DNA of 64,000 nt from an uncultured Clostridia bacterium (lineage in GTDB: Bacteria > Bacillota > Clostridia > Oscillospirales > Ruminococcaceae), in NCBI GenBank assembly GCA_947625915.1, contig CANQPX010000006.1, positions 1 through 64,000 on the forward strand, written 5' to 3'. Positions 25,746 through 34,957 of this stretch are shown here, in pieces. Every line of letters begins with the position of its first letter. Positions within the stretch are counted from its first letter, which is position 1. Both the position numbers and the translations under genes were made by a program. Under the pieces are notes generated by a model that made no database searches, was not told the origin of the DNA, and worked only from the letters and a program-made list of their open reading frames with translations.

Positions 25746-27983
25746 TCATCCCGCATATTGATCTTCGGTATAATATTCCGAATATTTCGTGCGCTGCGTC
25801 ATAAGACGTTTAGCGGTATCGTAATATTCGGGCGGAATGGTATAGCGCTTTCCTTGTACCTCTATAACATATCCGTTTTCCGCAACAATATTCCTCGGCT
25901 GAGCGTGCCTTATTATGTCAAAATAATCATGATCCATGATCGTATCAAGATAAATATTCTTTTCATTGCTGTCAACAAGATGTAAAGCCCTTGAATACTG
26001 AGGATAAAGCACGCTGTCATCGGTTATTCCGAGGAGATCACGCCATTCATCGGCGGAACATATCATAGGCGATGAAATATGACCCGAAGTGAAGTTTCTC
26101 ATTAGCTCTCCGTCCGAAAAATCCGCAAGGTGAACTGCTTTAAGGTCATAATCCGCAAGAGCACTGAGAGTATTTTCAAAGGACGCAGGAAAATTTATCC
26201 GCGTATATCCCATACTAAGAATGTAAATTTCGGTAAGCTCGGAATGATAATAATTATCTTCGTTTATAGCCATAATATCCTTGATGTATGCGTCACGGAC
26301 ATTTTCAAAGAAGTCATGATTGTACAGATAATATGAGGACGCGCTTTGTTCGGGAACAGAAATATTGTTGAGAGAAAGCGTTATCTTCTCCCGATCGTCA
26401 TCGTAATTGCGGTCATAGGTATTTTTATTATTTGTTTCAAGATATGCCCGTATTTCGTCCTTGACGGTATCGAACATTTCCTTGGCTTCTTCCGCAGCTT
26501 GATCTTTGAACTCGTCCGAAAGATCTATGCAGGATAATTCCGCATATGCCGACGGCGTTACAATGTTGTAATATCTTCTGATGTGGAGACCGTTCTTCAG
26601 CTTGTAATCAATTTTAAACGCATATGAAATATCTGCCGCGATATCATTATGTTTCTCTTTGTGTTCTCCAAGAACAATATTATGCGCGTTTATTACCGCT
26701 TCTATGTTCTGTTGTTCGGAAAGAGTTACTTGGTCAAGGAAATTGAAATCACCGAAAAATCCGTTGTAATCAATTGTTACCGAAGAAACGCTTTTTTCCG
26801 AGGGAACTTTATACACCGCTCCGAAACCTTCTGTTTTGTCTGCGGCAAATACCAAAGCAAATGAAAACGCCACCGTGGCAATATATTTTATTCCGCTGAG
26901 CCAGAATTTTTTGAAACCGCGGTTTGCCACAACTTCAAATATCATGTAAATTACTGCCGTTACGATCATTGTCGGAATGATCAATGAACCTTCATATTCA
27001 AGCAGAACAAATACGCAGAATATGATCCCCGTTATCATGATGTAATATACGAGTTTGAAAACAAACGGCTTTGAGACCTGTTCCGCACGGCGCCTGCGGT
27101 AAAGGAAAAACGCCAGCGCGCCGAATGCGATCGTAACAAGCAGGAAAATTACCGCCCATACCCATGTTTTCAGATAACCCAAGGAATAATTAATATCGTA
27201 GTCGTCCATTTCCAATGCGGCTCTGTATATTCCGCCCACGGGACATACACAGGATATGACATTCACCATAGGAATGTTTGCATCAAGCCCGAACTGTGAA
27301 GCATATAAAGAATAAAATGCCGCAATTATCGTAAGAGGGATAACTCCGTTTATTATGAGAGAATATGCTATACACTCGAATTTACTTCCGCAGCAGACGG
27401 TAACAAGCACTGTCAGGGTGTAGAGCATTACCATTGTGAGAATGCCGCATAAAAGCAGTCTGAAATAATATGGTACGGCTTGATGGAAAAAATCACATAC
27501 ATATGTTATTCTTGTCGGTTCGGGGTAAGAATAAAAAACATATTCAAAGGTTTTTCCGTCTATGAACACAAGTCCGCAGCAAATAAGAATGATCCCTATT
27601 ATTTGTGCCGCAAGGAAAGGCGCAATATAGGTGAAAAGTCCCGTGAGATAGTTTGAAATAAATCTCTGATCGGACGTCATCGGCAGGGATAATTTCATAT
27701 CCACCACCGAACGGCTGTAAAGGCATTTAAAGCTTTCCACCGCGGTGAAGATCCCCAGAAATCCTGCCGCCGCTGTGGTGAATATCGCAATTGCGGCATA
27801 GGGTTCTGCATTGTCGATCTGATGTCCCGTACAAATTGAAATTATTGCCGATATTATAACTGCGGGAACTGCAAGCATATGCAGTATAAGAATTATTATC
27901 CCGAATTTTTTCTGTGATTGGATCCCGCATTTCCAGTTATGCAAAGCGGGAAAATATTTTTTATCTGATGCCGTTGCAGTCAT
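25746..27983 (-). CDS. ABC transporter permease with long extracytoplasmic-type C-terminal domain
   Basis: A 745-residue protein. Residues about 20-410 are hydrophobic with roughly ten membrane segments arranged as in ABC-2 type permeases; the remaining 330 residues are soluble with no recognised motif. The start chosen is ATG 27983 (MTATASDKKYF), with GGAGGG 8 bases upstream, giving a 23-base overlap with the ATPase gene; an in-frame ATG at 28004 is a weaker alternative. It is the membrane partner of the upstream ATPase in a GntR-VanY-ABC operon, so a role in envelope maintenance or antibiotic response is likely but inferred. Confidence 0.8.
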   Translation of the reverse strand: MTATASDKKYFPALHNWKCGIQSQKKFGIIILILHMLAVPAVIISAIISICTGHQIDNAEPYAAIAIFTTAAAGFLGIFTAVESFKCLYSRSVVDMKLSLPMTSDQRFISNYLTGLFTYIAPFLAAQIIGIILICCGLVFIDGKTFEYVFYSYPEPTRITYVCDFFHQAVPYYFRLLLCGILTMVMLYTLTVLVTVCCGSKFECIAYSLIINGVIPLTIIAAFYSLYASQFGLDANIPMVNVISCVCPVGGIYRAALEMDDYDINYSLGYLKTWVWAVIFLLVTIAFGALAFFLYRRRRAEQVSKPFVFKLVYYIMITGIIFCVFVLLEYEGSLIIPTMIVTAVIYMIFEVVANRGFKKFWLSGIKYIATVAFSFALVFAADKTEGFGAVYKVPSEKSVSSVTIDYNGFFGDFNFLDQVTLSEQQNIEAVINAHNIVLGEHKEKHNDIAADISYAFKIDYKLKNGLHIRRYYNIVTPSAYAELSCIDLSDEFKDQAAEEAKEMFDTVKDEIRAYLETNNKNTYDRNYDDDREKITLSLNNISVPEQSASSYYLYNHDFFENVRDAYIKDIMAINEDNYYHSELTEIYILSMGYTRINFPASFENTLSALADYDLKAVHLADFSDGELMRNFTSGHISSPMICSADEWRDLLGITDDSVLYPQYSRALHLVDSNEKNIYLDTIMDHDYFDIIRHAQPRNIVAENGYVIEVQGKRYTIPPEYYDTAKRLMTQRTKYSEYYTEDQYAG

Positions 27984-28857
27984 AACCCATACCCTCCATT
28001 TCATAAATAAATACTTCCTCCAGCGTAAGAGGTATCATATCAAGGACTTTCGGCTTTTTCTTTTCAAGTTCGGCGCGTATCTCCGCTTCTTCGCCCTTGA
28101 TTATGATGTAAACAATGCTATGGTTCCTCTCAAAGTGGAGAACGTTCAATCCCTCAAAGTCCTTTTCGGTGACTTCTTCCTCAAACGCCGCCTGAACTTT
28201 CTGTATGCTGCCTTTAACGCTGTCAAGATCGCGGTTGAATAACAGTTTTCCCTGATGTAAAAGAGCCGCCGTATCGCAGACTTCGTTTATCTCTTTAAGG
28301 TTGTGGCTGGAAATTATGGTCGTCAGCTTACGGTCAAGCATGGCGTCCACGAGCATACGCTTTACAATAATTCTCATAGTCGGGTCAAGTCCGTCAAAGG
28401 CTTCATCAAGAAGCAGATAATCGGTACAGCAGGCAAGCCCCGTAATTACTATAGCCTGACGTTTCATGCCCTTTGAGAACTTGTCAAGGCGCTTTTTTTC
28501 GGGAAGTTTTATAACGCCGTTCAGCTTATCGAAAGTTTCATCGGAAAATTTCGGGTAAAATCCTCTGTAATATTTCCGCATATCTGTAAGGGTCATATTC
28601 CCGAACTGGACTGTTTCATCGTTTATGAAAAATACTCTGCTTTTTTCCTCCACATTGTCATAAACGGGTTTTCCGTCAATAAGTACTTCCCCCTCCGTCT
28701 GTTTGTAAACTCCCGACAGCAAACGCAGGATAGTGGATTTTCCCGCGCCGTTTGAACCGAGGAGTCCGAACGCCGTTCCCTCTGGGATCGTAAGATCTAC
28801 TCCGTCCAGCGCATTGAAATCGTCAAAACACATTCTGACATTTTTAAGTTCTATCAT
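27961..28857 (-). CDS. ABC transporter ATP-binding protein (YtrB-like)
   Basis: A 298-residue ATPase. Walker A GSNGAGKST (34-42), Q-loop region, a reduced signature FSKGMKRQ in place of LSGGQ, Walker B YLLLDEAFDGLD and the switch histidine in SSHNL. The C-terminal 80 residues form an extra domain common in ABC-2 type ATPases. ATG 28857 is chosen since AGGTGG lies 8 bases upstream; a GTG at 28869 overlaps that site. It partners the overlapping permease gene. The GntR-ATPase-permease order is the pattern of the Bacillus ytr genes. Confidence 0.92.
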   Translation of the reverse strand: MIELKNVRMCFDDFNALDGVDLTIPEGTAFGLLGSNGAGKSTILRLLSGVYKQTEGEVLIDGKPVYDNVEEKSRVFFINDETVQFGNMTLTDMRKYYRGFYPKFSDETFDKLNGVIKLPEKKRLDKFSKGMKRQAIVITGLACCTDYLLLDEAFDGLDPTMRIIVKRMLVDAMLDRKLTTIISSHNLKEINEVCDTAALLHQGKLLFNRDLDSVKGSIQKVQAAFEEEVTEKDFEGLNVLHFERNHSIVYIIIKGEEAEIRAELEKKKPKVLDMIPLTLEEVFIYEMEGMGYDCNGIR

Positions 28858-28875
28858 TAAATTTACCACCTTTCT

Positions 28876-29583
28876 CTATTTTTCAAGATATTCTTCAAGG
28901 CACAAGCCCGAGGAATAAATTTTTTCCGCGTTTTCCTTTCCAACGTAACGGTAATGCCACGGCTCGTAGTCAAAACCTGTTATCTTTACTTTGTCTTTTG
29001 GATAGCGGAGAATAAAACCGTACTTGTAAGCATTTTCCGCAAGCCAATTGTAAACTTCTTCATTGTCGGACTTTGTTTTGTCCGCGTTTATGTCCACCGC
29101 AAGCCCCAATTGATGTTCGCTTGTTCCGACAGCGGCGACCTGTTCGGCAGCAGCTTTTTTCGCGCGTTTTTCGCTGTAACCGTCATTCATGAACGCTTCT
29201 ATCTTATCGTCCATGGCTTTCTGCTGTGCTTCGGCAGTTCTGTAACCCTCTCCCACAACGGGGTAGATCCCTTGTTCCCGCATATCGTCGAACATTTCCT
29301 GCAGATCGGGATAAATTCTCGAGTCCACGCTTTGCCCGTTGGAAAGTTCCGTAAGTTCGGGCTCGTAATTTTCGGGAATGGAATTATCGGCATTAACAAG
29401 GATAAGGAAATCATTTTCCGCATCGGAAATTTTATATTCCGTGACGGTATTGTCCGCAACTATGCTCTCATGAGAATTATCAAGATAATTCCGTATAATA
29501 ATGATCTCCGCCGCCGCAAAAAACACAAGTGCCAGAAAATATATGAAAGAAATGCGGTTTTTCTTTTTACGGGCTCTATGCAT
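28876..29583 (-). CDS. D-alanyl-D-alanine carboxypeptidase, VanY type, membrane-anchored
   Basis: A 235-residue protein: a basic N-terminus, one membrane anchor (about 11-31), and an extracellular peptidase M15B domain. GYRT (113-116), SEHQLGLAVD with zinc ligands H157 and D164, and EPWHYRYVG with catalytic E207 and zinc ligand H210 are all present, so it should be active in trimming terminal D-Ala from peptidoglycan precursors. ATG 29583 overlaps the end of the GntR gene by 8 bases, implying translational coupling. Its place between the regulator and the ABC genes links the operon to cell wall status. Confidence 0.93.
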   Translation of the reverse strand: MHRARKKKNRISFIYFLALVFFAAAEIIIIRNYLDNSHESIVADNTVTEYKISDAENDFLILVNADNSIPENYEPELTELSNGQSVDSRIYPDLQEMFDDMREQGIYPVVGEGYRTAEAQQKAMDDKIEAFMNDGYSEKRAKKAAAEQVAAVGTSEHQLGLAVDINADKTKSDNEEVYNWLAENAYKYGFILRYPKDKVKITGFDYEPWHYRYVGKENAEKIYSSGLCLEEYLEK

Positions 29584-29947
29584 TATCTTCACCCGATCTT
29601 TCGCCGCCGTCAAGACGTTCTATGAGTTCCCGGCGAGTTATTCCCGCTTTAAGAGCCTCGGCAGCGGCTTTATCAAAATCCGCAAGGGCGTTTTCCTTTA
29701 CATTGTCGGCGTTTACGTCCGAAACAAAACTTCCTCTTCCCGCAAGCGAGTAGATGACCTTATCCCGCTCTAAAAGCTGGAACGCTTTTGAAACGGTATT
29801 CGGGTTAACTCCCAGCGACTTGGCAAGTTCGCGGACGCTTGGGAGCTTATCCCCTGTTTTCAGTTCATTTTTCAGGATAAGTTCAACGACCTTTTTGTAA
29901 AGCTGTTCATAAATGGGAGTTCTGCTTTGTAAGTCGATGGTATACAT
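29576..29947 (-). CDS. GntR-family regulator, YtrA type
   Basis: A 123-residue regulator: GntR winged helix (about 10-75: PIYEQLYKKVVELI, KLPSVRELAKSLGVNPNTVSKAFQLLE, GRGSFV) and a short helical C-terminus, the hallmark of the YtrA subgroup that lacks an effector domain. These typically repress their own operon of ABC transporter genes and are released by cell-wall-active antibiotics in Bacillus. It is the first gene of the operon. ACTGTA/TACAGT boxes in and upstream of its promoter are candidate operators. GAAAGGGTG lies before the ATG. Confidence 0.92.
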   Translation of the reverse strand: MYTIDLQSRTPIYEQLYKKVVELILKNELKTGDKLPSVRELAKSLGVNPNTVSKAFQLLERDKVIYSLAGRGSFVSDVNADNVKENALADFDKAAAEALKAGITRRELIERLDGGERSGEDNA

Positions 29948-29968
29948 TCTATCACCCTTTCTTTTTTT

Positions 29969-29997
29969 ATTGTACAGTAAAATTTTTCCTCACGCAA
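29969..29997 (-). promoter_or_regulatory. Promoter of the GntR-VanY-ABC operon
   Basis: Minus strand TTGCGT (29992-29997), 17 bases, TACAAT (29969-29974). An ACTGTA box overlaps the spacer and -10, which fits autorepression. Confidence 0.75.
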
Positions 29998-30033
29998 GCA
30001 ATTTTAGTTTGCAATTTTTTATGCAACCTGCGG

Positions 30034-30087
30034 TTTACTGTAAGAGCATCGGTTTGTATTAACTGTACTAATTAACATAATACAGTT
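30034..30087. promoter_or_regulatory. Candidate GntR operator boxes
   Basis: TTTACTGTA at 30034-30042 and the pair AACTGTA (30061-30067) / TACAGTT (30081-30087), an inverted repeat with a 13-base centre. A further TACAGTAAA lies at the operon promoter (29974-29982). The rest of the 331-bp gap (29948-30278) contains only this and the ribulokinase promoter. Confidence 0.5.
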
Positions 30088-30183
30088 ATAACACCGTTTT
30101 TGTCCCTTGTCAAGGGTTTTTGAAAATTGTAACCGTTTTGTAATATTTTCCCCGCAAAAATTAAGGCAAATTTCCCGAAACGG

Positions 30184-30212
30184 TTGAAATCGGAACAAAT
30201 AAATGGTATAAT
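30184..30212 (+). promoter_or_regulatory. Promoter of the ribulokinase-araD operon
   Basis: TTGAAA (30184-30189), 17 bases, TATAAT (30207-30212). Confidence 0.8.
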
Positions 30213-30278
30213 CTTACTTGATGACCTGCGTACTTTTGGTGCGCAAAGAAATATGCTTCTGTGAAAGGCGGTACACCA

Positions 30279-31859
30279 ATGACTTTACAAGAAAAGATCA
30301 AAGAAGGACAAACTTTTCTCGGCATAGAACTCGGTTCAACAAGAATAAAAGCCGTTCTGACGGACGATAATTACGTTCCTGCCGCAAGCGGCGCGGCGGA
30401 TTGGGAAAATCGTTTTGAGAACGGCTTCTGGACGTATTCGCTCGAAGATATCCGCAGCGGCTTGAAAAGCTGCTTTTCAAGCCTTGCGGCTGACGTAAAG
30501 GAAAAATACGGCGTTCCCCTCACTTCGGTAAAAGCTATGGGGATCTCTGCAATGATGCACGGTTACATGGCTTTTGACAAGAACGGAGAACTTCTCGTTC
30601 CGTTCAGGACATGGCGCTGCACCACCACCGAACGAGCCGCTTCGGAACTTACAAAGCTGCTTGATATCAACATTCCACAGCGGTGGAGCATCGCTCATCT
30701 TTATCAGGCGATCCTCAATAAAGAGGAACACGTTCCGAAAATAGCGTATATTTCCACTCTGGCAGGATATGTACACTTTCTTCTGACGGGAAAACGCGTT
30801 GTCGGTATCGGAGAAGCGTCGGGGATCTTCCCCATAAGCGGAAAATATTACGATGAAAATATGCTTGCCAAGACCGAAGAACTTTTCCGCAGCCACGGTT
30901 TTGAACGCTCATTGAAAGACGTTCTGCCCGGTGTTGCCGATGCGGGAGAAAGCGGTTCTTTCCTGACGGAAAGCGGAGCGGCATTTCTTGACGAAAGCGG
31001 AAATTTAAAAGCGGGGATCCCTCTCTGCCCGCCCGAAGGCGATGCGGGAACAGGCATGACGGCGACAAATTCCGTCCGTCCCGGAACGGGAAATGTTTCC
31101 GCGGGAACATCGGTGTTTGCAATGCCTGTTCTGGAAAGGCCTCTGAAAGGCGTTTACCCCGAGATAGATGTTGTGACGACTCCCGACGGTGCGCCAACGG
31201 CAATGATACACTGTAACAACTGCTGTTCGGAAATAGATGTTTGGGTGAAAATGTTCGGGGAATTTGCCGAACTCTCGGGGAAACCCATTGACAGATCCGC
31301 GCTTTACGAAATGCTTTACACCAACGCCATGAAAGCTTCTCCCGACTGCGGAGGGATCACCGCATACAATTTTCTTTCAGGCGAACCCGTTGCGGGCGTG
31401 ACCGATGGCAGACCGATGTATTTCCGAACTCCCGACAGTGAGCCGAGCCTCGGGAATTTCTTCCGCGCACAGCTTTACTCAACATTTGCGGCACTGAAGA
31501 TCGGAATGGACATTCTTTTTGAAAAAGAAAACGTCACTCTTAAAGATCTCACCGCTCACGGCGGGCTTTTCAAAGTGAAGAACACCGCACAGCAGATCCT
31601 TGCGGACGCGCTCGGCACTTCCGTTTCGGTCATGGAAACAGCGGGCGAAGGCGGCGCATGGGGGATCGCCCTGCTTGCGGCTTACATGACAGACGGCAAA
31701 GGCAGTTCGCTTGCGGACTGGCTCGATGAAAAAGTTTTCTCCGACAGCAAAAAGATCACCCTTGCTCCCGATAAAAACGGAGCAAAGGGCTTTGCGGAGT
31801 TTATGGAACGTTACAAAGCAGGACTGCCTGCGGAAAAAATTTTAAAAGGAGCGGAATGA
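30279..31859 (+). CDS. FGGY-family carbohydrate kinase, probable L-ribulokinase
   Basis: A 526-residue sugar kinase with the actin-like fold: [13 protein letters not shown] near residue 14 (phosphate 1 loop), MHGYMAFD and RTWRCTTTE in the first half, [15 protein letters not shown], and the second-domain ATP loop around TAHGGLFK and [10 protein letters not shown]. The neighbour, separated by one base, is an L-ribulose-5-phosphate 4-epimerase, which makes ribulokinase the likely activity. ATG 30279 has AAAGGCGG upstream; a GTG at 30261 overlaps it. No arabinose isomerase or transporter is next to it, so the pathway must be completed elsewhere. Confidence 0.85.
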   Translation: MTLQEKIKEGQTFLGIELGSTRIKAVLTDDNYVPAASGAADWENRFENGFWTYSLEDIRSGLKSCFSSLAADVKEKYGVPLTSVKAMGISAMMHGYMAFDKNGELLVPFRTWRCTTTERAASELTKLLDINIPQRWSIAHLYQAILNKEEHVPKIAYISTLAGYVHFLLTGKRVVGIGEASGIFPISGKYYDENMLAKTEELFRSHGFERSLKDVLPGVADAGESGSFLTESGAAFLDESGNLKAGIPLCPPEGDAGTGMTATNSVRPGTGNVSAGTSVFAMPVLERPLKGVYPEIDVVTTPDGAPTAMIHCNNCCSEIDVWVKMFGEFAELSGKPIDRSALYEMLYTNAMKASPDCGGITAYNFLSGEPVAGVTDGRPMYFRTPDSEPSLGNFFRAQLYSTFAALKIGMDILFEKENVTLKDLTAHGGLFKVKNTAQQILADALGTSVSVMETAGEGGAWGIALLAAYMTDGKGSSLADWLDEKVFSDSKKITLAPDKNGAKGFAEFMERYKAGLPAEKILKGAE

Positions 31860-31860
31860 T

Positions 31861-32553
31861 ATGCTTGAAAATTTAAAGAAAGAAGTCCTTGAAGCAAATC
31901 TGCTTCTTCCCAAGTACGGACTTGTAACATTCACATGGGGGAATGTTTCAGCCGTTGACCGTGAAAGCGGAATGATAGTGATAAAGCCCTCAGGCGTTGA
32001 ATATGACAGCATGACTGCCGATGATATGGTCGTAGTTGAACTTTCCACAGGGAAAGTCGCCGAGGGAAAATACAAACCTTCCAGTGACACGCCGACGCAT
32101 CTTGAACTTTACCGTGCATTTGAAAATGTCGGCGGGATAGTTCACACGCACAGCCGTTGGGCAACGTCTTTCGCACAGGCGGGAACGGGCATAGTTCCGC
32201 TCGGGACTACCCATGCGGACTATTTTTACGGAGAGATCCCCTGTACCCGAGCCATGACTCCCGCCGAGATCCAAGGCGAATACGAAAAAGAGACGGGAAC
32301 GGTCATCATCGAAGCCTTCAAAGGCATTGATCCTCTGACTATCCCCGCCGTTCTGGTAAAGAGCCACGGTCCTTTCACATGGGGAAAGACTGCCGCCGAA
32401 GCCGTTCACAACGCTGTCGTTCTCGAAGAAGCGGCGTTCATGAATTACCATGCTATGGGGATAAATTCTCAGGTACACCGTATGCAGCAGGAACTTCTTG
32501 ACAGGCATTATTTAAGGAAACACGGCGCAAACGCGTATTACGGACAGAATTAA
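31861..32553 (+). CDS. araD: L-ribulose-5-phosphate 4-epimerase
   Basis: Converts L-ribulose 5-phosphate to D-xylulose 5-phosphate, linking arabinose use to the pentose phosphate pathway. The 230-residue length is that of AraD/UlaF. Zinc ligands H95 and H97 (HTHS) and H169 (KSHGPF), and the catalytic Asp in THADYFYG (D120) match the E. coli enzyme. Phosphate-binding GNVS and KPSGVEYD are present. It begins one base after the kinase stop codon, so the two are translated together. Confidence 0.93.
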   Translation: MLENLKKEVLEANLLLPKYGLVTFTWGNVSAVDRESGMIVIKPSGVEYDSMTADDMVVVELSTGKVAEGKYKPSSDTPTHLELYRAFENVGGIVHTHSRWATSFAQAGTGIVPLGTTHADYFYGEIPCTRAMTPAEIQGEYEKETGTVIIEAFKGIDPLTIPAVLVKSHGPFTWGKTAAEAVHNAVVLEEAAFMNYHAMGINSQVHRMQQELLDRHYLRKHGANAYYGQN

Positions 32554-32569
32554 AAATATATAAATTTTT

Positions 32570-32920
32570 CAGCTTGTCGAAAAACTAAAAATAGGCGCGG
32601 ACAAACTAAAAAAAGGAAAACAAAACCTTGCCCGAAAAGCTGGTCCAGCGCAGCCGCGCTGGTGGGGTCGAGGGGCAAAGCCCCCGTCGCGCTCCGCAGA
32701 GCGCGAAATTCCCCTTACGAAGGCGCCTCTGCAAAGGGGTGAATTGCCGCTGCAAGCGGCAAGAGGGGAACGCTCTGCAAGAGAGAGCGTTCCCCTTGGC
32801 ATTAACGGATTATACCATTTAAGCCTTGCAAAACAGCCCGGTGAGCTGTTTTGCAATACAGTGCAATTTGTTTTTATAAAACAGTCCGTTTTCAAACAAC
32901 GATATTTTTTTACAAATACT
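32570..32920 (-). repeat. Dispersed hairpin element, copy E (inverted)
   Basis: Fills the gap between the converging araD and uridine-kinase-like genes. The end CAGCTTGTCGAAAAAC is at 32570-32585. Hairpins in element orientation: GCAAAACAGC-type stem with GCTGTTTTGC, GGGGAACGCTCT/AGAGCGTTCCCC, TTGCCGCT/AGCGGCAA, CGCGCTC/GAGCGCG and CCAGCGC/GCGCTGG. The other end reads AAGTATTTGTAAA, shared with copy D but not with A or C. Confidence 0.85.
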
Positions 32921-32921
32921 T

Positions 32922-33863
32922 TTAATATTTGAAACTGCTCCCGCCGATAAATTCACGCACAAGTGAGTCGGTGGGAACTTTTTTCCCCGACAGCGGCGAA
33001 AGTTCCTTCAAAGTTTTCACAAGAGCTTTATAGTCGTCAATATCCGAGGAAAAATCCTCGGGATCTTTCAGATCGTCCATGAGCATAGCTTTGTATACCG
33101 ACGGTTCATAGGCAATAAACGTATCTATATCAAAATGCGCCCGTCCCTTGTAAGGCATGATATACAAGTCTTCCCCGCGGGTAACGCTTGGCAGCATGGC
33201 AAAAACTTCCTTTGCACTCCTGCCGCGGAAAAGTTTGTCGCGGCAAAGTCTCCTCATCAGCCGCACAAGTCTCGGATGCAAAAGCGAACCGTCGCTGTTT
33301 TTTATACGCGTTCTTACGCTGACATAAACACAGGTGGTGAAATCATCGGTATTCCCCGTTACCTGAGGGTTAAGGGCGTGTATGCCTTCGATAATTATTA
33401 TCTCGTTTTTCTGTCTGCACATTTTCTCGCCGAAAGTGCGGCTCTGGGTCTTGAAGTTGAAACGGGGTATCTCTATAGGTTCACAGCGGAAAAGCTTTTC
33501 AAGATGTTCCGAGAAAAGCGGTATATCCATTCTCAGCGGAGATTCAAGATCAATGTTGCCGTTTTCGTCAAGTGGTATCTCCCCTACTCCGTTGGGAAGA
33601 AAATAGTTGTCCATTGAAATTATATGTACCGCAAGACCTTTTTCTTTAAGTCTCTGACCGATACGCAGCGCGCCCGTGGTCTTTCCCGAGCCGGAAGGTC
33701 CCGATACCAGCACGAGCGGGCGGGCTTTTGAGTCCATAAAGATCTTTTCCGCAGCTTCTGCGATGCCTGATCTGTATATATCCTCGCATTTTCCGATATA
33801 TCCGCTCATATCCGCCGAAAGTCCGCCGTTTATCGCGGCAGCGTCTATAAAATTAGTTATCAT
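32922..33863 (-). CDS. Uridine kinase-like P-loop nucleoside kinase
   Basis: A 313-residue kinase of the uridine kinase/phosphoribulokinase family. The Walker A GPSGSGKTT lies at about 54-62, followed by ISMDNYFLP with the catalytic Asp, the ESPLRMDIPLF segment and IIIEGIHALNP. The N-terminal 45 residues and the C-terminal 90 residues exceed a minimal uridine kinase, as in the longer Clostridial nucleoside kinases. The substrate is not certain. ATG 33863 has GAGGAG upstream; the extension to 33893 would place the start inside the promoter. It converges with araD across repeat copy E. Confidence 0.85.
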   Translation of the reverse strand: MITNFIDAAAINGGLSADMSGYIGKCEDIYRSGIAEAAEKIFMDSKARPLVLVSGPSGSGKTTGALRIGQRLKEKGLAVHIISMDNYFLPNGVGEIPLDENGNIDLESPLRMDIPLFSEHLEKLFRCEPIEIPRFNFKTQSRTFGEKMCRQKNEIIIIEGIHALNPQVTGNTDDFTTCVYVSVRTRIKNSDGSLLHPRLVRLMRRLCRDKLFRGRSAKEVFAMLPSVTRGEDLYIMPYKGRAHFDIDTFIAYEPSVYKAMLMDDLKDPEDFSSDIDDYKALVKTLKELSPLSGKKVPTDSLVREFIGGSSFKY

Positions 33864-33897
33864 AAAAAGTCTCTCCTCAAAAATCATGCTCAATAAA

Positions 33898-33926
33898 ATT
33901 ATAGCAGATTTTTTTATGATTGTCCA
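33898..33926 (-). promoter_or_regulatory. Promoter of the uridine-kinase-like gene
   Basis: Minus strand TGGACA (33921-33926), 17 bases, TATAAT (33898-33903). Confidence 0.75.
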
Positions 33927-34005
33927 CAGTTTTTATCAAAAAGATCCCCATTTTTCCATATACTTTCACTCAGATACCGCCAAAAAAACAAAAGATCAAA
34001 TACAT

Positions 34006-34034
34006 TTGACAAATAAAGCAAATTGTGGTATACT
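34006..34034 (+). promoter_or_regulatory. Promoter of the DUF5685-J protein operon
   Basis: TTGACA (34006-34011), 17 bases, TATACT (34029-34034), with TGTGG before the -10. Confidence 0.85.
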
Positions 34035-34066
34035 ATATCGTAGATCATTTGTATTGGGAGAAGTAT

Positions 34067-34957
34067 ATGTTCGGCTATGTAAAACCTTTTAAACCTCATA
34101 TGAGGATATGCGAATTTGAAACATACAGAGCCGTATACTGCGGTCTGTGCAAAACTCTGGGCAGGATCTACGGCATCGCCGCAAGAATGACCCTTAGCTA
34201 TGACTTTGCCTTTTTGGGCTTGATGGCTCTCGGACTGAATGATTCGGATGCGGAAATTTGCAGATGCAGATGTATCGCACACCCTTTCAAGAAGTCACCG
34301 TGCATGGTCTCGGAAGAAGGTCTCGAATATACCGCTTCCGCTGCTTCTATCCTTATCCACCACAAAATAACAGACGACAAAAACGACAGGAAATTCCTCG
34401 GCAAACTCGGTCCGATGGTAATGCTGAGAGTCACAAAAAAAGCTTATGACAAAGCTGCGGAAGCATATCCCGAACTTGCGGCATATGTTTCGGAACAGAT
34501 GAAATTACAGGCTAAACTCGAAAAAGAAAACTGCAAATCCATAGACCGCGCTTCCGAACCGTTCTCAAATATCCTTGGCGAGATCGCCGAAGGGCTCAGC
34601 AGCGACGCGGACGAAAAACGCATACTCAGACGCTTCGGTTATCTGTTGGGAAGATACATCTATATCGCGGACGCTTTCGACGATGTGGAAAAGGATTTCA
34701 AAGCAGGCGGCTTTAACCCGCTTTCCAGAGGGAACAAGGCAGTAAATGACCTCGATATGGCGGAAGTCCGCACAAAAGCCGAGGACAGCGTTAATTTCAC
34801 CCTCGGCGCTCTGGCAGACTGCTATGTACAGCTTGAAATGAAACGCTTCAAACCTATCATAGACAATATAGTTTATCTCGGTCTTAAAAACGTTTTCTAT
34901 GATATTGTCAACGAAAAAGAAAAACAGGAACTGCGAAAGGAGGATCCCGATCAATGA
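34067..34957 (+). CDS. DUF5685-like protein with two Asp-rich motifs
   Basis: A 296-residue, mostly helical protein that I place in the uncharacterised DUF5685 family from its FGYVKPxKPxMR opening and paired cysteines. Cysteines cluster early: C15, CGLC (25-28), CRCRC (65-69, odd positions) and C79. ILIHHKITDDKNDRKF contains a DDxxD (103-107), and YIADAFDDVEKD (about 199-210) a second Asp-rich motif. Their settings resemble the two magnesium-binding motifs of isoprenoid synthases, though they are closer together than usual. Function unknown; a prenyl-transferase-like fold is an inference. GGGAGAAG precedes ATG 34067. It overlaps the next gene by 4 bases. Confidence 0.75.
   Translation: MFGYVKPFKPHMRICEFETYRAVYCGLCKTLGRIYGIAARMTLSYDFAFLGLMALGLNDSDAEICRCRCIAHPFKKSPCMVSEEGLEYTASAASILIHHKITDDKNDRKFLGKLGPMVMLRVTKKAYDKAAEAYPELAAYVSEQMKLQAKLEKENCKSIDRASEPFSNILGEIAEGLSSDADEKRILRRFGYLLGRYIYIADAFDDVEKDFKAGGFNPLSRGNKAVNDLDMAEVRTKAEDSVNFTLGALADCYVQLEMKRFKPIIDNIVYLGLKNVFYDIVNEKEKQELRKEDPDQ

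Noticed and set aside
30213..30278. Possible riboswitch in the ribulokinase leader
   Set aside because: Only a weak TGCG/CGCA repeat is visible in a 66-base leader, too little to support a structured RNA.
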